22,547 nt of DNA from assembly GCA_009780755.1 (NCBI GenBank), contig WQZL01000016.1:1-22547 (forward strand), given 5' to 3'. Position numbers and translations under genes: made by a program. The stretch is from Promicromonosporaceae bacterium (GTDB lineage: Bacteria; Actinomycetota; Actinomycetes; Actinomycetales; Cellulomonadaceae). The notes beneath the pieces were generated by a model. That model was given only the letters and a program-made list of their open reading frames with translations. It did no database searches and was not told the origin of the DNA. This document shows positions 1 through 8,609 of the stretch, in pieces (positions within the stretch are counted from its first letter, which is position 1; each line of letters begins with the position of its first letter).

Positions 1-3000
1 ATACCCGCAACCGCAGACGCCGGATCAGCCGAACCCGAACCACCAGCAACAGGGTTAACCGTGACCGCGTGAGCCGTCGGGATTTCCCGGAAGATGATGT
101 CGGTGCCATCGCGGACGAACTCGTGGCCGGTTGGCGGGGTTACCGTGATGATGGTGTCATCGCCCACAACCGCTGTGGTGTGGCCCCAGCCGGTCGGTAC
201 GGTGACGTCCACGTCGCCATCGTGATCCACAACCGTGATGATTAGGTTGCCATCCACGTCGAGGTCGTAGTCGTCAACGCCGGGGTAAATCGCAACCACA
301 ACCCGGTCATCATCCAAGGTAACGGTCACCGTCGGTGTCACCGGCACGCAGACCTCCGTCGGGCGAGCCAACGGCGGCTCAAAGATGCCCGAGCCTGGCC
401 GGGTCAAGGAGACATCTGCGGTGAAGCAAACGCCCTCGTGCGCAGCCGTGAGGGTGAGTGGAGCGGTCAGGTGAAGCGCCGATAGGGATACCGGGTAGCC
501 ATACGCCACACCGTCGGCAATCCACTGCACTTGCCGCTGCAAGAAGGCACCGGTGTTGCCGGTGACCAGCGTGGTTAACGTGCCGCCAACCTCGGCGACG
601 CCCTCAATGGTCACAACCGGCGGGTTGGGCAACTCGCCACCCAGGAATAGGTGGAAATCATCCATCGTGCCCCATGTGCCTGAACCTGACTGAAGGTGGA
701 CACCGACGCGAACCGTGGTGCCTGCCTCAGCTTCGAAGGTAACGAACGGGCGTGTCCAAGTCAGCCAACCACCCAGGGGGATCGCCTCGCCGCGGTACTC
801 GACGCCATCAATGATGGCGTAGGCGGTGAACCTGGTGTTGCTCTGGTGATTGCCCTGCGTGAAGCCCTGGAAGGTGAAAATGCCGTCATCGCCAACCACT
901 ACATCCTGGAAGATGCGGCAGTTCGTCGCCCCATTGAAGGAGAACGAGAAATTACCGGAACGGTTGCTGTAGTTGCGACGAAGGAAGTTACCCGTAGTGA
1001 GGCTCGGGCAACCATCGAACTGCCAGTGGAGCGGAATGCGCGCACCGTTTGCACCGGGCGAACCGGTCTCAAACCCTGGGTTCTGCAACAGGTTAATCGG
1101 CAGGATGGTCAGGAACAGCACGACGTTCATGGGGCCAGCCGATGTGTCGGCCACACCCGGAATCTCGAAGGTGTCCACGCCCGAGGTGATCGCGATGGCG
1201 GCATCGATTGCGGCCGCATCCCAGACCACGGGCACTGTCGTGCGCGAGTTATCCATGTAGACGGCGATCACCTCGTCCGGCACGTTGGCTAGCACATAGG
1301 TCGAGTCGATACCCGTGAAGTAGATGACCTCGCCTTCGGCGGGGATCACCGTGTCGGCGACGATGCCACCGACCGGGTTAGCACCGGTCCAGATGTACTC
1401 GAAGATGCGCAGCGAAGCCAGCGGACGACCATTGAAGTCGAATAGCGACTGGTTGTCCCAGGAGGTGCCGCCGAACCACTGTCCGGCGTCGCCTGGGTCG
1501 AAGATCGCGGCATACGACGTTGCCCAACCGGAACCATGAGCCTCCCAGAGCAGGCGGTTGTTCACCACATCCGACGGCGGACCAACCGGCGTCCAGGCCG
1601 GCTCCCACAAGATGATGCCGAGGCCATCGGCGTCCGCGGTGGCCTGAGCCACGTTGCGGATCGCGTTGGCCTGGCCCTGCACCGAAAGCGGGTAGGGCAG
1701 CACGGGGGTGGTGGCGTCAACCGTGTTTGGGTGGCCGTCGCCATCCTCAGCCGTCCAGGCGTAGGCGGTTTCGACCACCATGACCTCGATGGGACGCGAC
1801 GGACGCAGGCCACGAACTGTGGTGAGTACGCTGGTCAGGTTCGACAGGCTGCCGTGCCAGAACGGGTAGTACGAGGCGCCGATCATGTCGAAGTCAACGT
1901 TGCGGCTAATCAACTGGTTGACATTGCCCACGAAGCCGGACTGCGGGTTGGTGAAGTGGGCCAGGGTCTGCATCGGGTGGTTGAAGTAGTCTTCGAGCTC
2001 CCGAACGGCCCGGGCGCCCTCGTTGAACAGGAGGGCGAAGTTGTCCCACCCAGAGAGGCCGGCCATGCTGCCGCCCTGATTCTCGTTACCGATCTGCACG
2101 TGCCAGATATCCACGTCTGCTTCGAGAGCGGCGCGCACGGTGTCGTAGGTGAACTGGTATACGAGCTGCGCCCGCTGGGTTAAGGTCGTGCCTGCCCAGG
2201 CGCGGGGGACCATTTGCTTTGCGGGGTCGGCCCAGAAGTCCGAGTAGTGGAAGTTGAAGGCAACGCCCATGCCCGCCTCGGTGGCGCGACGGCCAATCTC
2301 GATGGCGCGCTCGGCGTCGGTGTTACCGCCACCGAAGCCGCGCGGCGGGTCGAAGTTGCGGTTCCACGGGTCGTTCCAGATGCGGATGCGGACCAGGTTC
2401 ACACCGTTGTCGGCGAAAATCTCGAACAGGTCGTCGATCTCGTCTTCCCAGTTGTACCAGGTGACGCCGGACTCCTCTTGGGAGAGTACGGAACCGATGT
2501 CCACGCCGCTGATCCAGTCGGGACGCAGGTTCTCTACGCGCTCGACAAAGATGGTCGAGGGAACAGCGGGGTCTGGGTCGAGCGTGCTGGGATCAACCCA
2601 CTGGCGCAGGGAGACATCGTCAATGTAGCCCCAGGAGCCATTAGCGGTGGCGATCACGGAAATTCGGACCGTTACCTCGGCACCTGCGGGAACATCGATG
2701 TCGGTCAGCGTCAACGGAACCCAAACGTTCCAAGCCGCAGTGGATGTTGCGAGGGTGGATTCCACGATAACGTCATTGACCAGCACATGCGCCGTGACAT
2801 TGGCGTCACCGCCGCGGAACCATGCCGAGAAGTCGAGCGGACCGGCATTTGCGACCGTGATGGTTTGTTCCACATCCATGCTCAACAGGGCATTTGGGCC
2901 GTACCAGTTGAGAGCGGCCACGCCGGTGCGCGCCTCTCCCGCGTCTTCCTGGCGCTGTCCGCCGAAGTAGGCGCCGGCGCTCGGGGGAACGTCATAGATG

Positions 3001-3701
3001 AGGTCCCACATGTCCATTTCGTAAAGCTCGAAGCCGGGGTTGAGCAACAGCTCCGGGCCAAGTACCAGGGTGGGTGCCTCGACGCGGTAGAGCTGGAAGT
3101 TGTCAATGGAACCCCAGAAGTTACCGCCTGCACCACGAACTCGCGCCCGGACAGTGACCTGGTCACCGGCCTCAAGCGCGACGCCGCTTAGAGCAGCCTC
3201 CTGCCAGTTTCCAAAGCCGGTGAAGCCACCAGTGCTGGCATTTCTGCCAACCTCTACACCATCGACTAGGACGACTGCTTCAACCGCCCAATCGGCGCCC
3301 GCGTCACCACCTTGCGCGAAGAAGCGGAAGTTGTAGATGCCGTCAGTCGTGATGGACACGGTTTGGTCTACATGGAACTCAACCGTTTGCGGTAGCCACC
3401 AGCGCAGAGAGTGGGTGAGGTTTGGGCTATCCAGATGCCAGCTGCCTAGGTTGCGCTGAATATAGCCGCCACCTGTGGATGCTGGCTGCCCATCGACGAC
3501 GGTGATCGTCCACATGTCCATGTCAACATCACCAAAGCCGGGGTTTTCCAGCAGGTTCACGCCGGGTGCGCTAGCCGGGGCGGGCGCAATTGGCTCGGCG
3601 ACGGCGGGGGCCGCGCTGAGGGTGGTTAGGCCGAGGACTGCTACCGCAGCGGCCGTTACTACAGAGCGCCATCGTGGCGTCCTGGTCAATCGGTCAGACA
3701 T
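1..3701 (-). CDS. ganB: Secreted multidomain GH53 endo-beta-1,4-galactanase (C-terminus beyond window)
   Basis: An uninterrupted reading frame of 1233 codons starts at ATG 3701 behind AAGGGAG and leaves the window at the left edge. It hydrolyses internal beta-1,4-galactosyl bonds of galactan outside the cell. In order: Sec signal peptide (residues 1-37, ending AVA|EP); two related beta-sandwich, CBM-like modules (about 48-205 and 216-365), each opening with N/L-L-x-NPGF and closing with W-G-x-I-D; the GH53 barrel (about 390-775) with the family motif VDIGSVLSQEESG; a Big_4-like Ig module (about 776-865, VPVVWD); a third NPGF module (about 870-1018); then further beta-rich surface repeats. E540 in VQIGNEN fits the acid/base and E644 in VMVVETAY the nucleophile. 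The C-terminus is missing, so any wall anchor is not visible. Bifidobacterial literature calls the equivalent galA. Function is strongly supported; the modules' sugar ligands are inferred. Confidence 0.93.
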   Translation of the reverse strand, partial: MSDRLTRTPRWRSVVTAAAVAVLGLTTLSAAPAVAEPIAPAPASAPGVNLLENPGFGDVDMDMWTITVVDGQPASTGGGYIQRNLGSWHLDSPNLTHSLRWWLPQTVEFHVDQTVSITTDGIYNFRFFAQGGDAGADWAVEAVVLVDGVEVGRNASTGGFTGFGNWQEAALSGVALEAGDQVTVRARVRGAGGNFWGSIDNFQLYRVEAPTLVLGPELLLNPGFELYEMDMWDLIYDVPPSAGAYFGGQRQEDAGEARTGVAALNWYGPNALLSMDVEQTITVANAGPLDFSAWFRGGDANVTAHVLVNDVIVESTLATSTAAWNVWVPLTLTDIDVPAGAEVTVRISVIATANGSWGYIDDVSLRQWVDPSTLDPDPAVPSTIFVERVENLRPDWISGVDIGSVLSQEESGVTWYNWEDEIDDLFEIFADNGVNLVRIRIWNDPWNRNFDPPRGFGGGNTDAERAIEIGRRATEAGMGVAFNFHYSDFWADPAKQMVPRAWAGTTLTQRAQLVYQFTYDTVRAALEADVDIWHVQIGNENQGGSMAGLSGWDNFALLFNEGARAVRELEDYFNHPMQTLAHFTNPQSGFVGNVNQLISRNVDFDMIGASYYPFWHGSLSNLTSVLTTVRGLRPSRPIEVMVVETAYAWTAEDGDGHPNTVDATTPVLPYPLSVQGQANAIRNVAQATADADGLGIILWEPAWTPVGPPSDVVNNRLLWEAHGSGWATSYAAIFDPGDAGQWFGGTSWDNQSLFDFNGRPLASLRIFEYIWTGANPVGGIVADTVIPAEGEVIYFTGIDSTYVLANVPDEVIAVYMDNSRTTVPVVWDAAAIDAAIAITSGVDTFEIPGVADTSAGPMNVVLFLTILPINLLQNPGFETGSPGANGARIPLHWQFDGCPSLTTGNFLRRNYSNRSGNFSFSFNGATNCRIFQDVVVGDDGIFTFQGFTQGNHQSNTRFTAYAIIDGVEYRGEAIPLGGWLTWTRPFVTFEAEAGTTVRVGVHLQSGSGTWGTMDDFHLFLGGELPNPPVVTIEGVAEVGGTLTTLVTGNTGAFLQRQVQWIADGVAYGYPVSLSALHLTAPLTLTAAHEGVCFTADVSLTRPGSGIFEPPLARPTEVCVPVTPTVTVTLDDDRVVVAIYPGVDDYDLDVDGNLIITVVDHDGDVDVTVPTGWGHTTAVVGDDTIITVTPPTGHEFVRDGTDIIFREIPTAHAVTVNPVAGGSGSADPASAVAG

Positions 3702-3741
3702 TGCTACTCCCTTGTGGTTGGTGTGCCTGATTTGTCAGTTA

Positions 3742-3782
3742 TGTGACCGGTCACAGTCTAAGGCCGAAATGGCCCCAGCCAA
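3742..3782 (-). promoter_or_regulatory. Promoter and LacI-type operator of the GH53 gene
   Basis: Read on the minus strand, TTGGCT (3782-3777), a 16-base spacer and TAGACT (3760-3755) form a plausible -35/-10 pair. The perfect 14-bp palindrome TGTGACCGGTCACA (3742-3755) begins at the last base of the -10, so it covers the expected start point. This is the usual position for a repressor site. Similar TGTG-N6-CACA sites lie before the binding-protein gene and the GH42 gene. The linked LacI-family regulator at 3799-4821 is the likely binder; that is inference. Confidence 0.7.
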
Positions 3783-3798
3783 TGGCCGGGTGTCTTGC

Positions 3799-4821
3799 TT
3801 ACGTGCTATCCCGCTCCACGAGGGCGGCGGGAAGGGTTATGGCGGTGGGGGGGCCGCCGTCGATGGCCTCTAGCATAAGCCGAACCATCTCAGAGGCCAG
3901 CCGCTCGAACGGCTGGCGCATGGTAGTCAGCGCGGGCTTTGTGCGCACGCTTGGGTCGGAATCGTCAAAGCCCATCACCGCGATGTCACCGGGAACGGAT
4001 AGGCCGCGCTCGTCGAGCAGTTCGATGGCCCCGGACGCCATCAGGTCATTGTGGGCAAATACGGCGTCAAACTCCACGCCACGATCCAGCAGCTCGGCCA
4101 TGCCCCGATAGCCGGTACTGCGAGCGTAGTCTCCGGCGACGACGAGGCGTTCGTCGTATGCCTCTCCTAGCGCCTCCCGATAACCCTGGTATCGATAGAG
4201 GCCACCGGGTGAGGCTGGCGGGCCGGTAATGGAGGCGATGCGGCGGTACCCCTTGCCAAGCAGGTATTCGGTGGCGGCGCGCCCCCCGATGCGATCATCG
4301 GTGGAGGCCGAAGAAACCATGCCCTCGAACCCGAGCGCCACCCCCAAGGTGACGGTGGGCACCTGCTCGCGCAGCAACGCCCCCAGCAGCGGGTCGCTGC
4401 GGTGCGAGCTGACCAACAGCACCCCATCGAGCCGCGAGGCCGTAACGAAGTCGGTCACGCGACGCCGCTCCGTTTCGGTGCCAGCCATCATCAGCACTAG
4501 CTGCAAATCCTGCACGGCGGCGGCCTCGGTGGCGTTGCGCAACAGGATCGCGAAAACCGGGTCTTCGAACAACAACTGCTGCGGCTCGCTAATCAAGAAC
4601 GCTACGGCCCCCGAACGCCCGGTGGCCAGGGCACGAGCATTTAGGTTCAGCTGATATCCGGTCAGCTTGATGGCCGCCTCGATGGCGGTGCGAGACTCCT
4701 GCGAGACATAATGTCCACCGTTGAGGAATCGAGAAACGGTGCCACGGGATACCCCCGCGCTCGCTGCCACATCCCGGATGGTCGGGCGCTTGAGCGCATC
4801 CGAGGCGGCCCTGGTAGTCAT
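3799..4821 (-). CDS. ganR: LacI-family transcriptional regulator of galactan utilisation
   Basis: A 340-residue repressor-type protein. The N-terminal LacI helix-turn-helix spans about residues 13-35 (TIRDVAASAGVSRGTVSRFLN), and the hinge helix reads NLNARALATGRS. A periplasmic-binding-protein-like effector domain follows, ending in a typical VMGFDDSD and TTMRQP region. ATG 4821 is preferred over an upstream in-frame GTG at 4848, because the GTG start would overlap the permease gene by 20 bases. The stop of the upstream permease is only 7 bases from the ATG, so it is the last gene of the transport operon. It probably senses galacto-oligosaccharide or galactose and binds the TGTG-N6-CACA sites in this window. 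The LacI family is certain; the ligand is inferred from context. The symbol follows the Bacillus gan system. Confidence 0.9.
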   Translation of the reverse strand: MTTRAASDALKRPTIRDVAASAGVSRGTVSRFLNGGHYVSQESRTAIEAAIKLTGYQLNLNARALATGRSGAVAFLISEPQQLLFEDPVFAILLRNATEAAAVQDLQLVLMMAGTETERRRVTDFVTASRLDGVLLVSSHRSDPLLGALLREQVPTVTLGVALGFEGMVSSASTDDRIGGRAATEYLLGKGYRRIASITGPPASPGGLYRYQGYREALGEAYDERLVVAGDYARSTGYRGMAELLDRGVEFDAVFAHNDLMASGAIELLDERGLSVPGDIAVMGFDDSDPSVRTKPALTTMRQPFERLASEMVRLMLEAIDGGPPTAITLPAALVERDST

Positions 4822-4828
4822 TAGATAA

Positions 4829-5686
4829 CTATCCCTTAACCGCCGCACCGGCCAGGGACGAGACGAGCATCTTCTGCGTGAACACGAAGAAAATGATAAA
4901 CGGTACCGCCACGATAATCGCGCCAGCCGCGAACGTGGTGAAGTTGTTGTTGCGGTCGGTGACGAACGAGAACAGACCCAGGGCTAGGGTCTGGTTTTCT
5001 GGGGAACGCAGCACCATCCGCGGGAAGATGAAGTCCATCCACGGCATCACGAACGAGGTGATGCCCAGGAAAACCAGAATCGGCTTACAGATCGGCACGA
5101 TGACTGTCAGCCAGATGCGGAACGAAGACGCACCATCGATACGGGCGGCCTCATCCAGCTCGCGCGGCACGTTGTCCATGTAGCTCTTCACCATCCAGGT
5201 AGTGAACGGCAGATTGCCAGCCAGGTAGACCAGCATCAGACCCCACAGAGTATCCAGCCCACCGATACGCAGCAGGATCACGTAGATGGCAACCATGCCG
5301 ACGAAGGCGGGGAACACGTTCAAGATGAGCATCGCCAGCATGAAGCTTTTCTTAAACGTGAACTTAAACCGGCTGAACACGTAGGCGCCCAACGAGGCGA
5401 AGACGAGCGTACCCGTGGTGGTGGCGATGGCTACTAGGAAGGAGTTGCGGAACCAGCGCAGGTAGTGCGTCTCGGTCAGCAGCTCCACGAAGTGATCCGT
5501 GGTGACGCCTGCGGTAAACGGAATCACCGGCAGGTTGGCCACCGAGCTGCCGGGAGTGAAGGCCGCCGCCACCACGTGGGTTAGCGGCCACAGCACAATG
5601 AAAGTGACGATCAGCAGCAGTATGGTGATAAAGACGGTGTTGACTCGCTGATTCCGCCGAGACCGGGCGATTTCCTTGGGTGTCAT
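4829..5686 (-). CDS. ganQ: Sugar ABC transporter permease, MalG type
   Basis: A 285-residue inner-membrane permease of the binding-protein-dependent carbohydrate family (CUT1). About six hydrophobic segments are visible, the first at residues 17-41. The cytoplasmic EAA loop reads ELDEAARIDGASSFRIW...P.CKP at about 176-202; it docks the ATPase. The ATG overlaps the stop of the preceding permease by one base (TGATG), with GGAGGG inside the end of that gene as ribosome binding site, so translation is probably coupled. It should form the heterodimeric channel with the MalF-type partner for galacto-oligosaccharides released by GH53. No ATPase is encoded alongside, so it must borrow a shared MsmK/MsiK-type ATPase from elsewhere. 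The substrate comes from context only. Confidence 0.92.
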   Translation of the reverse strand: MTPKEIARSRRNQRVNTVFITILLLIVTFIVLWPLTHVVAAAFTPGSSVANLPVIPFTAGVTTDHFVELLTETHYLRWFRNSFLVAIATTTGTLVFASLGAYVFSRFKFTFKKSFMLAMLILNVFPAFVGMVAIYVILLRIGGLDTLWGLMLVYLAGNLPFTTWMVKSYMDNVPRELDEAARIDGASSFRIWLTVIVPICKPILVFLGITSFVMPWMDFIFPRMVLRSPENQTLALGLFSFVTDRNNNFTTFAAGAIIVAVPFIIFFVFTQKMLVSSLAGAAVKG

Positions 5687-7053
5687 CAGATCTCACCCTC
5701 CTTGAAGCTCTTCGTTTGGCGGAAGTTGAAAATGGCGAACGGGGCGATAATCAAGAAGATCATGATCGCCAGCACGCCAGCCTGGTGGTACTGCTGCAGG
5801 TTCACGGTCAAGTTGAAGATCCAAGAGACCATCAGGTCGGTGGCACCCGCCCCGGTGGTGGTGGAGTCGGGCATGTTCGGCCCGCCACCCGTCAAGAAGA
5901 ACACCGCGCCGAAGTTATTGACATTGTGCGCAAAACTCATAATGACCAGCGGCATGGTCTGGAAGACGATCTGCGGCATCTGAATCTTCCGGAAGACCTG
6001 CCAGTCGGAGGCGCCATCCATCCTCGCCGCCTCAATGTGTTCGGCCGGGATAGAGGTCATAGTGCCAGTGACCAGCAGCATAAAGTAAGGGAACCCCAGC
6101 CACAGGTTAATCATCACCATAGTGAAGCGAGCCATCCACGGATCGGTCAGCCACGGGGTGTTTACCACGTCCGGGAAGAACGGCAGCCACTCCAGCGTTC
6201 GATTTAAGGTGCCGAAGGCACCGTTGAGCATGTTGCGCCATACGATCAATGAAACCACGCCTGGCACGGCATAGGGCAGGATGAAGATCGCCCGGAAGAA
6301 CGGCGTTATGCGCAGGCGCGAATTCTTCAGCACCACGGCCATCAACATGCCGCCGATGTAGCAGGTAGCGGTGGCCAGGAAGGCCCAGGCGATGGTCCAG
6401 ATGAATACCCGCACCACCGCGCCGCTCCACAAGTGGTCTCCACCGAAGAGCTGAGCAAAGTTGTCGAAGCCTACCCAGTCAATCGGGTTGCTGGGGGGAA
6501 TGTGGTGTGGCCGCGAGTAGTTAGTGAAAGCCACCAACGCGGAGAAAACTAAGGGCACAACCACGAAAAACGCGATCATGATGAAGGTAGGGGTAAGGCC
6601 CAGCACCGGGAAGGCTCGGTCAGCGACGTTGCTGATGCGCTTGTCGGTTCTTGACAGGTAGCCGCGAATGTTGATCTCGCGGGCAGTCTTGAGCGCCGAA
6701 CGTATGGAGATAATGTAAAGGGCGACGAAAATGAGGATCACGGCAAGGATCATCACGCCATCGATCAGCATGAACAGCGAGTTGTCGCGCTCACGGATCG
6801 GGATATCTGGTTGCGGCTCACCGAGGAAGATCAGGTTGTAGATCGCCCCGCCCCCATGTACCACCATGAAGTAAACGAAGATGGCAGTCGCCAACAGATA
6901 GGCGGCGCCCTTGAGCCGGTCGCGAAGTACGGTCAGGTGTGCCAAACCCGGAACCATCGCGAGTAGCAGAACTACGTTCGGGTTCACTGCCTGGGCCTGT
7001 TCAGGCCATGTTACTACCGCGTCATCGCTGAGCGGCTCTGTTACCAGGGACAC
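5686..7053 (-). CDS. ganP: Sugar ABC transporter permease, MalF type, with extended N-terminus
   Basis: A 455-residue CUT1 permease from GTG 7053, chosen because CGAGGAGG lies 5 bases before it. The longer in-frame GTG at 7176 would add a low-complexity, unlike-protein stretch and has no clear ribosome site. Three hydrophobic segments lie within about the first 130 residues (LLLAMVPGLAHL, AAYLLATAIFVYFMVV, VMILAVILIFVALYII). The conserved permease core follows, with the EAA loop EHIEAARMDGASDWQVF...MP at about 336-360. Extra N-terminal helices are known in MalF-like subunits. It partners with the next gene, whose start it overlaps by one base. A 14-bp stem-loop separates it from the binding-protein gene, which may make that gene the more highly expressed one. 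Confidence 0.91.
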   Translation of the reverse strand: MSLVTEPLSDDAVVTWPEQAQAVNPNVVLLLAMVPGLAHLTVLRDRLKGAAYLLATAIFVYFMVVHGGGAIYNLIFLGEPQPDIPIRERDNSLFMLIDGVMILAVILIFVALYIISIRSALKTAREINIRGYLSRTDKRISNVADRAFPVLGLTPTFIMIAFFVVVPLVFSALVAFTNYSRPHHIPPSNPIDWVGFDNFAQLFGGDHLWSGAVVRVFIWTIAWAFLATATCYIGGMLMAVVLKNSRLRITPFFRAIFILPYAVPGVVSLIVWRNMLNGAFGTLNRTLEWLPFFPDVVNTPWLTDPWMARFTMVMINLWLGFPYFMLLVTGTMTSIPAEHIEAARMDGASDWQVFRKIQMPQIVFQTMPLVIMSFAHNVNNFGAVFFLTGGGPNMPDSTTTGAGATDLMVSWIFNLTVNLQQYHQAGVLAIMIFLIIAPFAIFNFRQTKSFKEGEI

Positions 7054-7165
7054 GCGGCCTCCTCGCCGAGTGCTGCACTCATGTGCAGCGGATCGATGAA
7101 ACACAACCGAACGGTTGCACCTGCTGACACCAACACCGCTGATGTCGGCAGGTTCAACAACTCGG

Positions 7166-7208
7166 GCGGTGGCCACCCGACCCCAGAACGGAACCGGGCG
7201 GCCACCGC
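7166..7208 (-). repeat. Intercistronic stem-loop between binding-protein and permease genes
   Basis: Arms 7166-7179 (GCGGTGGCCACCCG on the plus strand) and 7195-7208 (CGGGCGGCCACCGC) are complementary at 13 of 14 positions; the odd pair can be G-U in the transcript. The loop is 15 bases. No U-run follows in the direction of transcription, so this is more likely an mRNA-stabilising or partially terminating hairpin than a full terminator. Such hairpins are common after binding-protein genes, where they allow excess binding protein over permease. Confidence 0.6.
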
Positions 7209-7228
7209 AGTTGCTATTGGCCGAAAGA

Positions 7229-8563
7229 TCAGCCAGCCGCGTCGAGAATCACAGCGGTAGCAGCGTCCAGCTCGGACTGCGGGTCAGCGCCGTCCCAGAT
7301 GTTGCCGGTAGCCGTGTTCAAAGCGTCCCAAACCGCGCCCATGGCGGGGATGGACGGCATAACGAAGGCGAACTCCATCTGCGCCGCGAAGCCAGCCATC
7401 GCCGGGTGGTCCATAGCGATGTCGGCGGTCGAGGTCGGCAGAGCGCCGGTGATGTCAACGCGCAGCTGCTGCATCTCCGGAGTGGTCATGAACAGCGCGA
7501 AGGCGTGAGCCGCATCCTGGTGCTCCGAGAACGCCGAAACGAACATGGTGCGGGTACCGGCGAAGGTCAAGGCCGGGGTGGTCTGGCCGGGCAGCGAGAA
7601 CATGGTGGCCACGCCCCAGTTGAGGCCAGCCTCGTCGAAGTTGGCCACGTTCCACGGGCCGGTCAGGTGAATGGCGGACTGGCCAGCCATGAACAGGCCG
7701 TCCACGGCACCGGTGTCCAGGTCACCGGAGGCGACGCCGCGCATCAGCGGACGCAGGCTCTGGAAGTAGGTGAAGCCAGCAACAGAGGCGGGCGTGTTGA
7801 CCTCGGGGTCGGAGGCGTTGGTGCCATACGGACCGAAGAGGCGGTTGCCATCCATGGTCATCCACATGGAGTTGTAGTAGAAGTTACCCACATCGTAGGC
7901 CAGACCGAACATGCCGGGGTTCTCTTCGTTGAAGGTCTCAATGAAGGAGATCAGCTCGTCCCAGGTGCGGGGCGGGGTGTCAACCAGGTCGCGGTTGTAA
8001 ACCATGGTCCAGGTCTCACCAGCGATTGGGTAACCCCAGGTGGTGCCGTCCAGCGTCAGGGCGTTAACGAAGGAACCGAGTACGTTCGCGCGCAGAGCGG
8101 CTTCGTTCGCGACCGGGTAAATCAGACCCTGCTCGACGAGCGCACCGAGAACATCGTGCGGGCCAACGAAGACGTCGGCGCCGGTGCCGGCGGGGCCATC
8201 AAGGGCCATGTTCGTGGCGGTGTCGCCCAGCTCAACGTTGACATAGTTGATGGTGATATTCGGGCAGACAGCGGAGAACGCTTCGCCAGCCTGAACCACG
8301 AAGTCGCCTTCGGCGCCCAGGGATTCCCAAACAACCAGCGTGACATCTTCATCGCCACAGTCGATGGCGGATGGGTCAACCGGGTCAACCGGGTCAACCG
8401 GGTCGACGGGGTCAACCGGGTCAACGGGATCGACCGGAGGCGCCTCGGTCTCGGTAGGCGTCTCGGCAGGGCCGGCGCCGTTACCGTTGTCGTCACCACA
8501 GGCGGCCAGGGAGGCAGCCAGGGCGACGGCTGCGCCGACGGTGAAAATCTTACGGAGCTTCAT
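7229..8563 (-). CDS. ganS: Extracellular sugar-binding lipoprotein of ABC transporter
   Basis: A 444-residue family-1 solute-binding protein. The start is ATG 8563, behind GAGAGGGA; an upstream extension to 8749 reads as non-protein and lacks a signal sequence. Residues 1-22 are a lipoprotein signal (MKLRKIFTVG, then the lipobox LAAC, with C22 to be lipidated). A linker rich in G, P, T and E follows, then seven exact Val-Asp-Pro units (44-64). The binding domain shows DVTLVVWES, TGADVFVGPHDVLGALVEQGLIYPV and TWDELISFIETF, as in MalE/MdxE-like proteins. It should capture galacto-oligosaccharides made by the GH53 enzyme and pass them to the two downstream permeases. It is the first gene of the operon, with its own promoter/operator at 8610-8651. 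The ligand is inferred. Confidence 0.92.
   Translation of the reverse strand: MKLRKIFTVGAAVALAASLAACGDDNGNGAGPAETPTETEAPPVDPVDPVDPVDPVDPVDPVDPSAIDCGDEDVTLVVWESLGAEGDFVVQAGEAFSAVCPNITINYVNVELGDTATNMALDGPAGTGADVFVGPHDVLGALVEQGLIYPVANEAALRANVLGSFVNALTLDGTTWGYPIAGETWTMVYNRDLVDTPPRTWDELISFIETFNEENPGMFGLAYDVGNFYYNSMWMTMDGNRLFGPYGTNASDPEVNTPASVAGFTYFQSLRPLMRGVASGDLDTGAVDGLFMAGQSAIHLTGPWNVANFDEAGLNWGVATMFSLPGQTTPALTFAGTRTMFVSAFSEHQDAAHAFALFMTTPEMQQLRVDITGALPTSTADIAMDHPAMAGFAAQMEFAFVMPSIPAMGAVWDALNTATGNIWDGADPQSELDAATAVILDAAG
8372..8434 (-). repeat. Seven tandem 9-bp units encoding Val-Asp-Pro
   Basis: Seven consecutive 9-bp units, mostly GGGTCAACC on the plus strand with a few third-position changes, encode (VDP)7 at residues 44-64 of the binding lipoprotein. 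The repeat lies between the lipidated cysteine and the folded domain, so it acts as a rigid spacer. Because the unit is a multiple of three, copy-number change would alter tether length without breaking the frame. Confidence 0.9.
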
Positions 8564-8609
8564 TGCATTCCCTCTCAATGGAATTCGCGATGAACCGGGC
8601 GGCTCACCA

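Noticed and set aside
2214..3191. 325-codon plus-strand frame
   Set aside because: It lies wholly antisense to the GH53 gene, whose frame carries clear domains and catalytic motifs; the plus-strand translation has no recognisable fold.
7054..7176. N-terminal extension of the MalF-type permease to GTG 7176
   Set aside because: It adds a Cys/Arg/His-rich stretch unlike the family, and the ribosome site CGAGGAGG favours GTG 7053.
8372..8434. CRISPR-like repeat array
   Set aside because: Contiguous 9-bp units without spacers, inside a coding frame as Val-Asp-Pro.
7115..8593. 492-codon plus-strand frame
   Set aside because: Antisense shadow of the binding-protein gene; rich in G, V, E and R as expected from reverse reading of GC-rich coding DNA.
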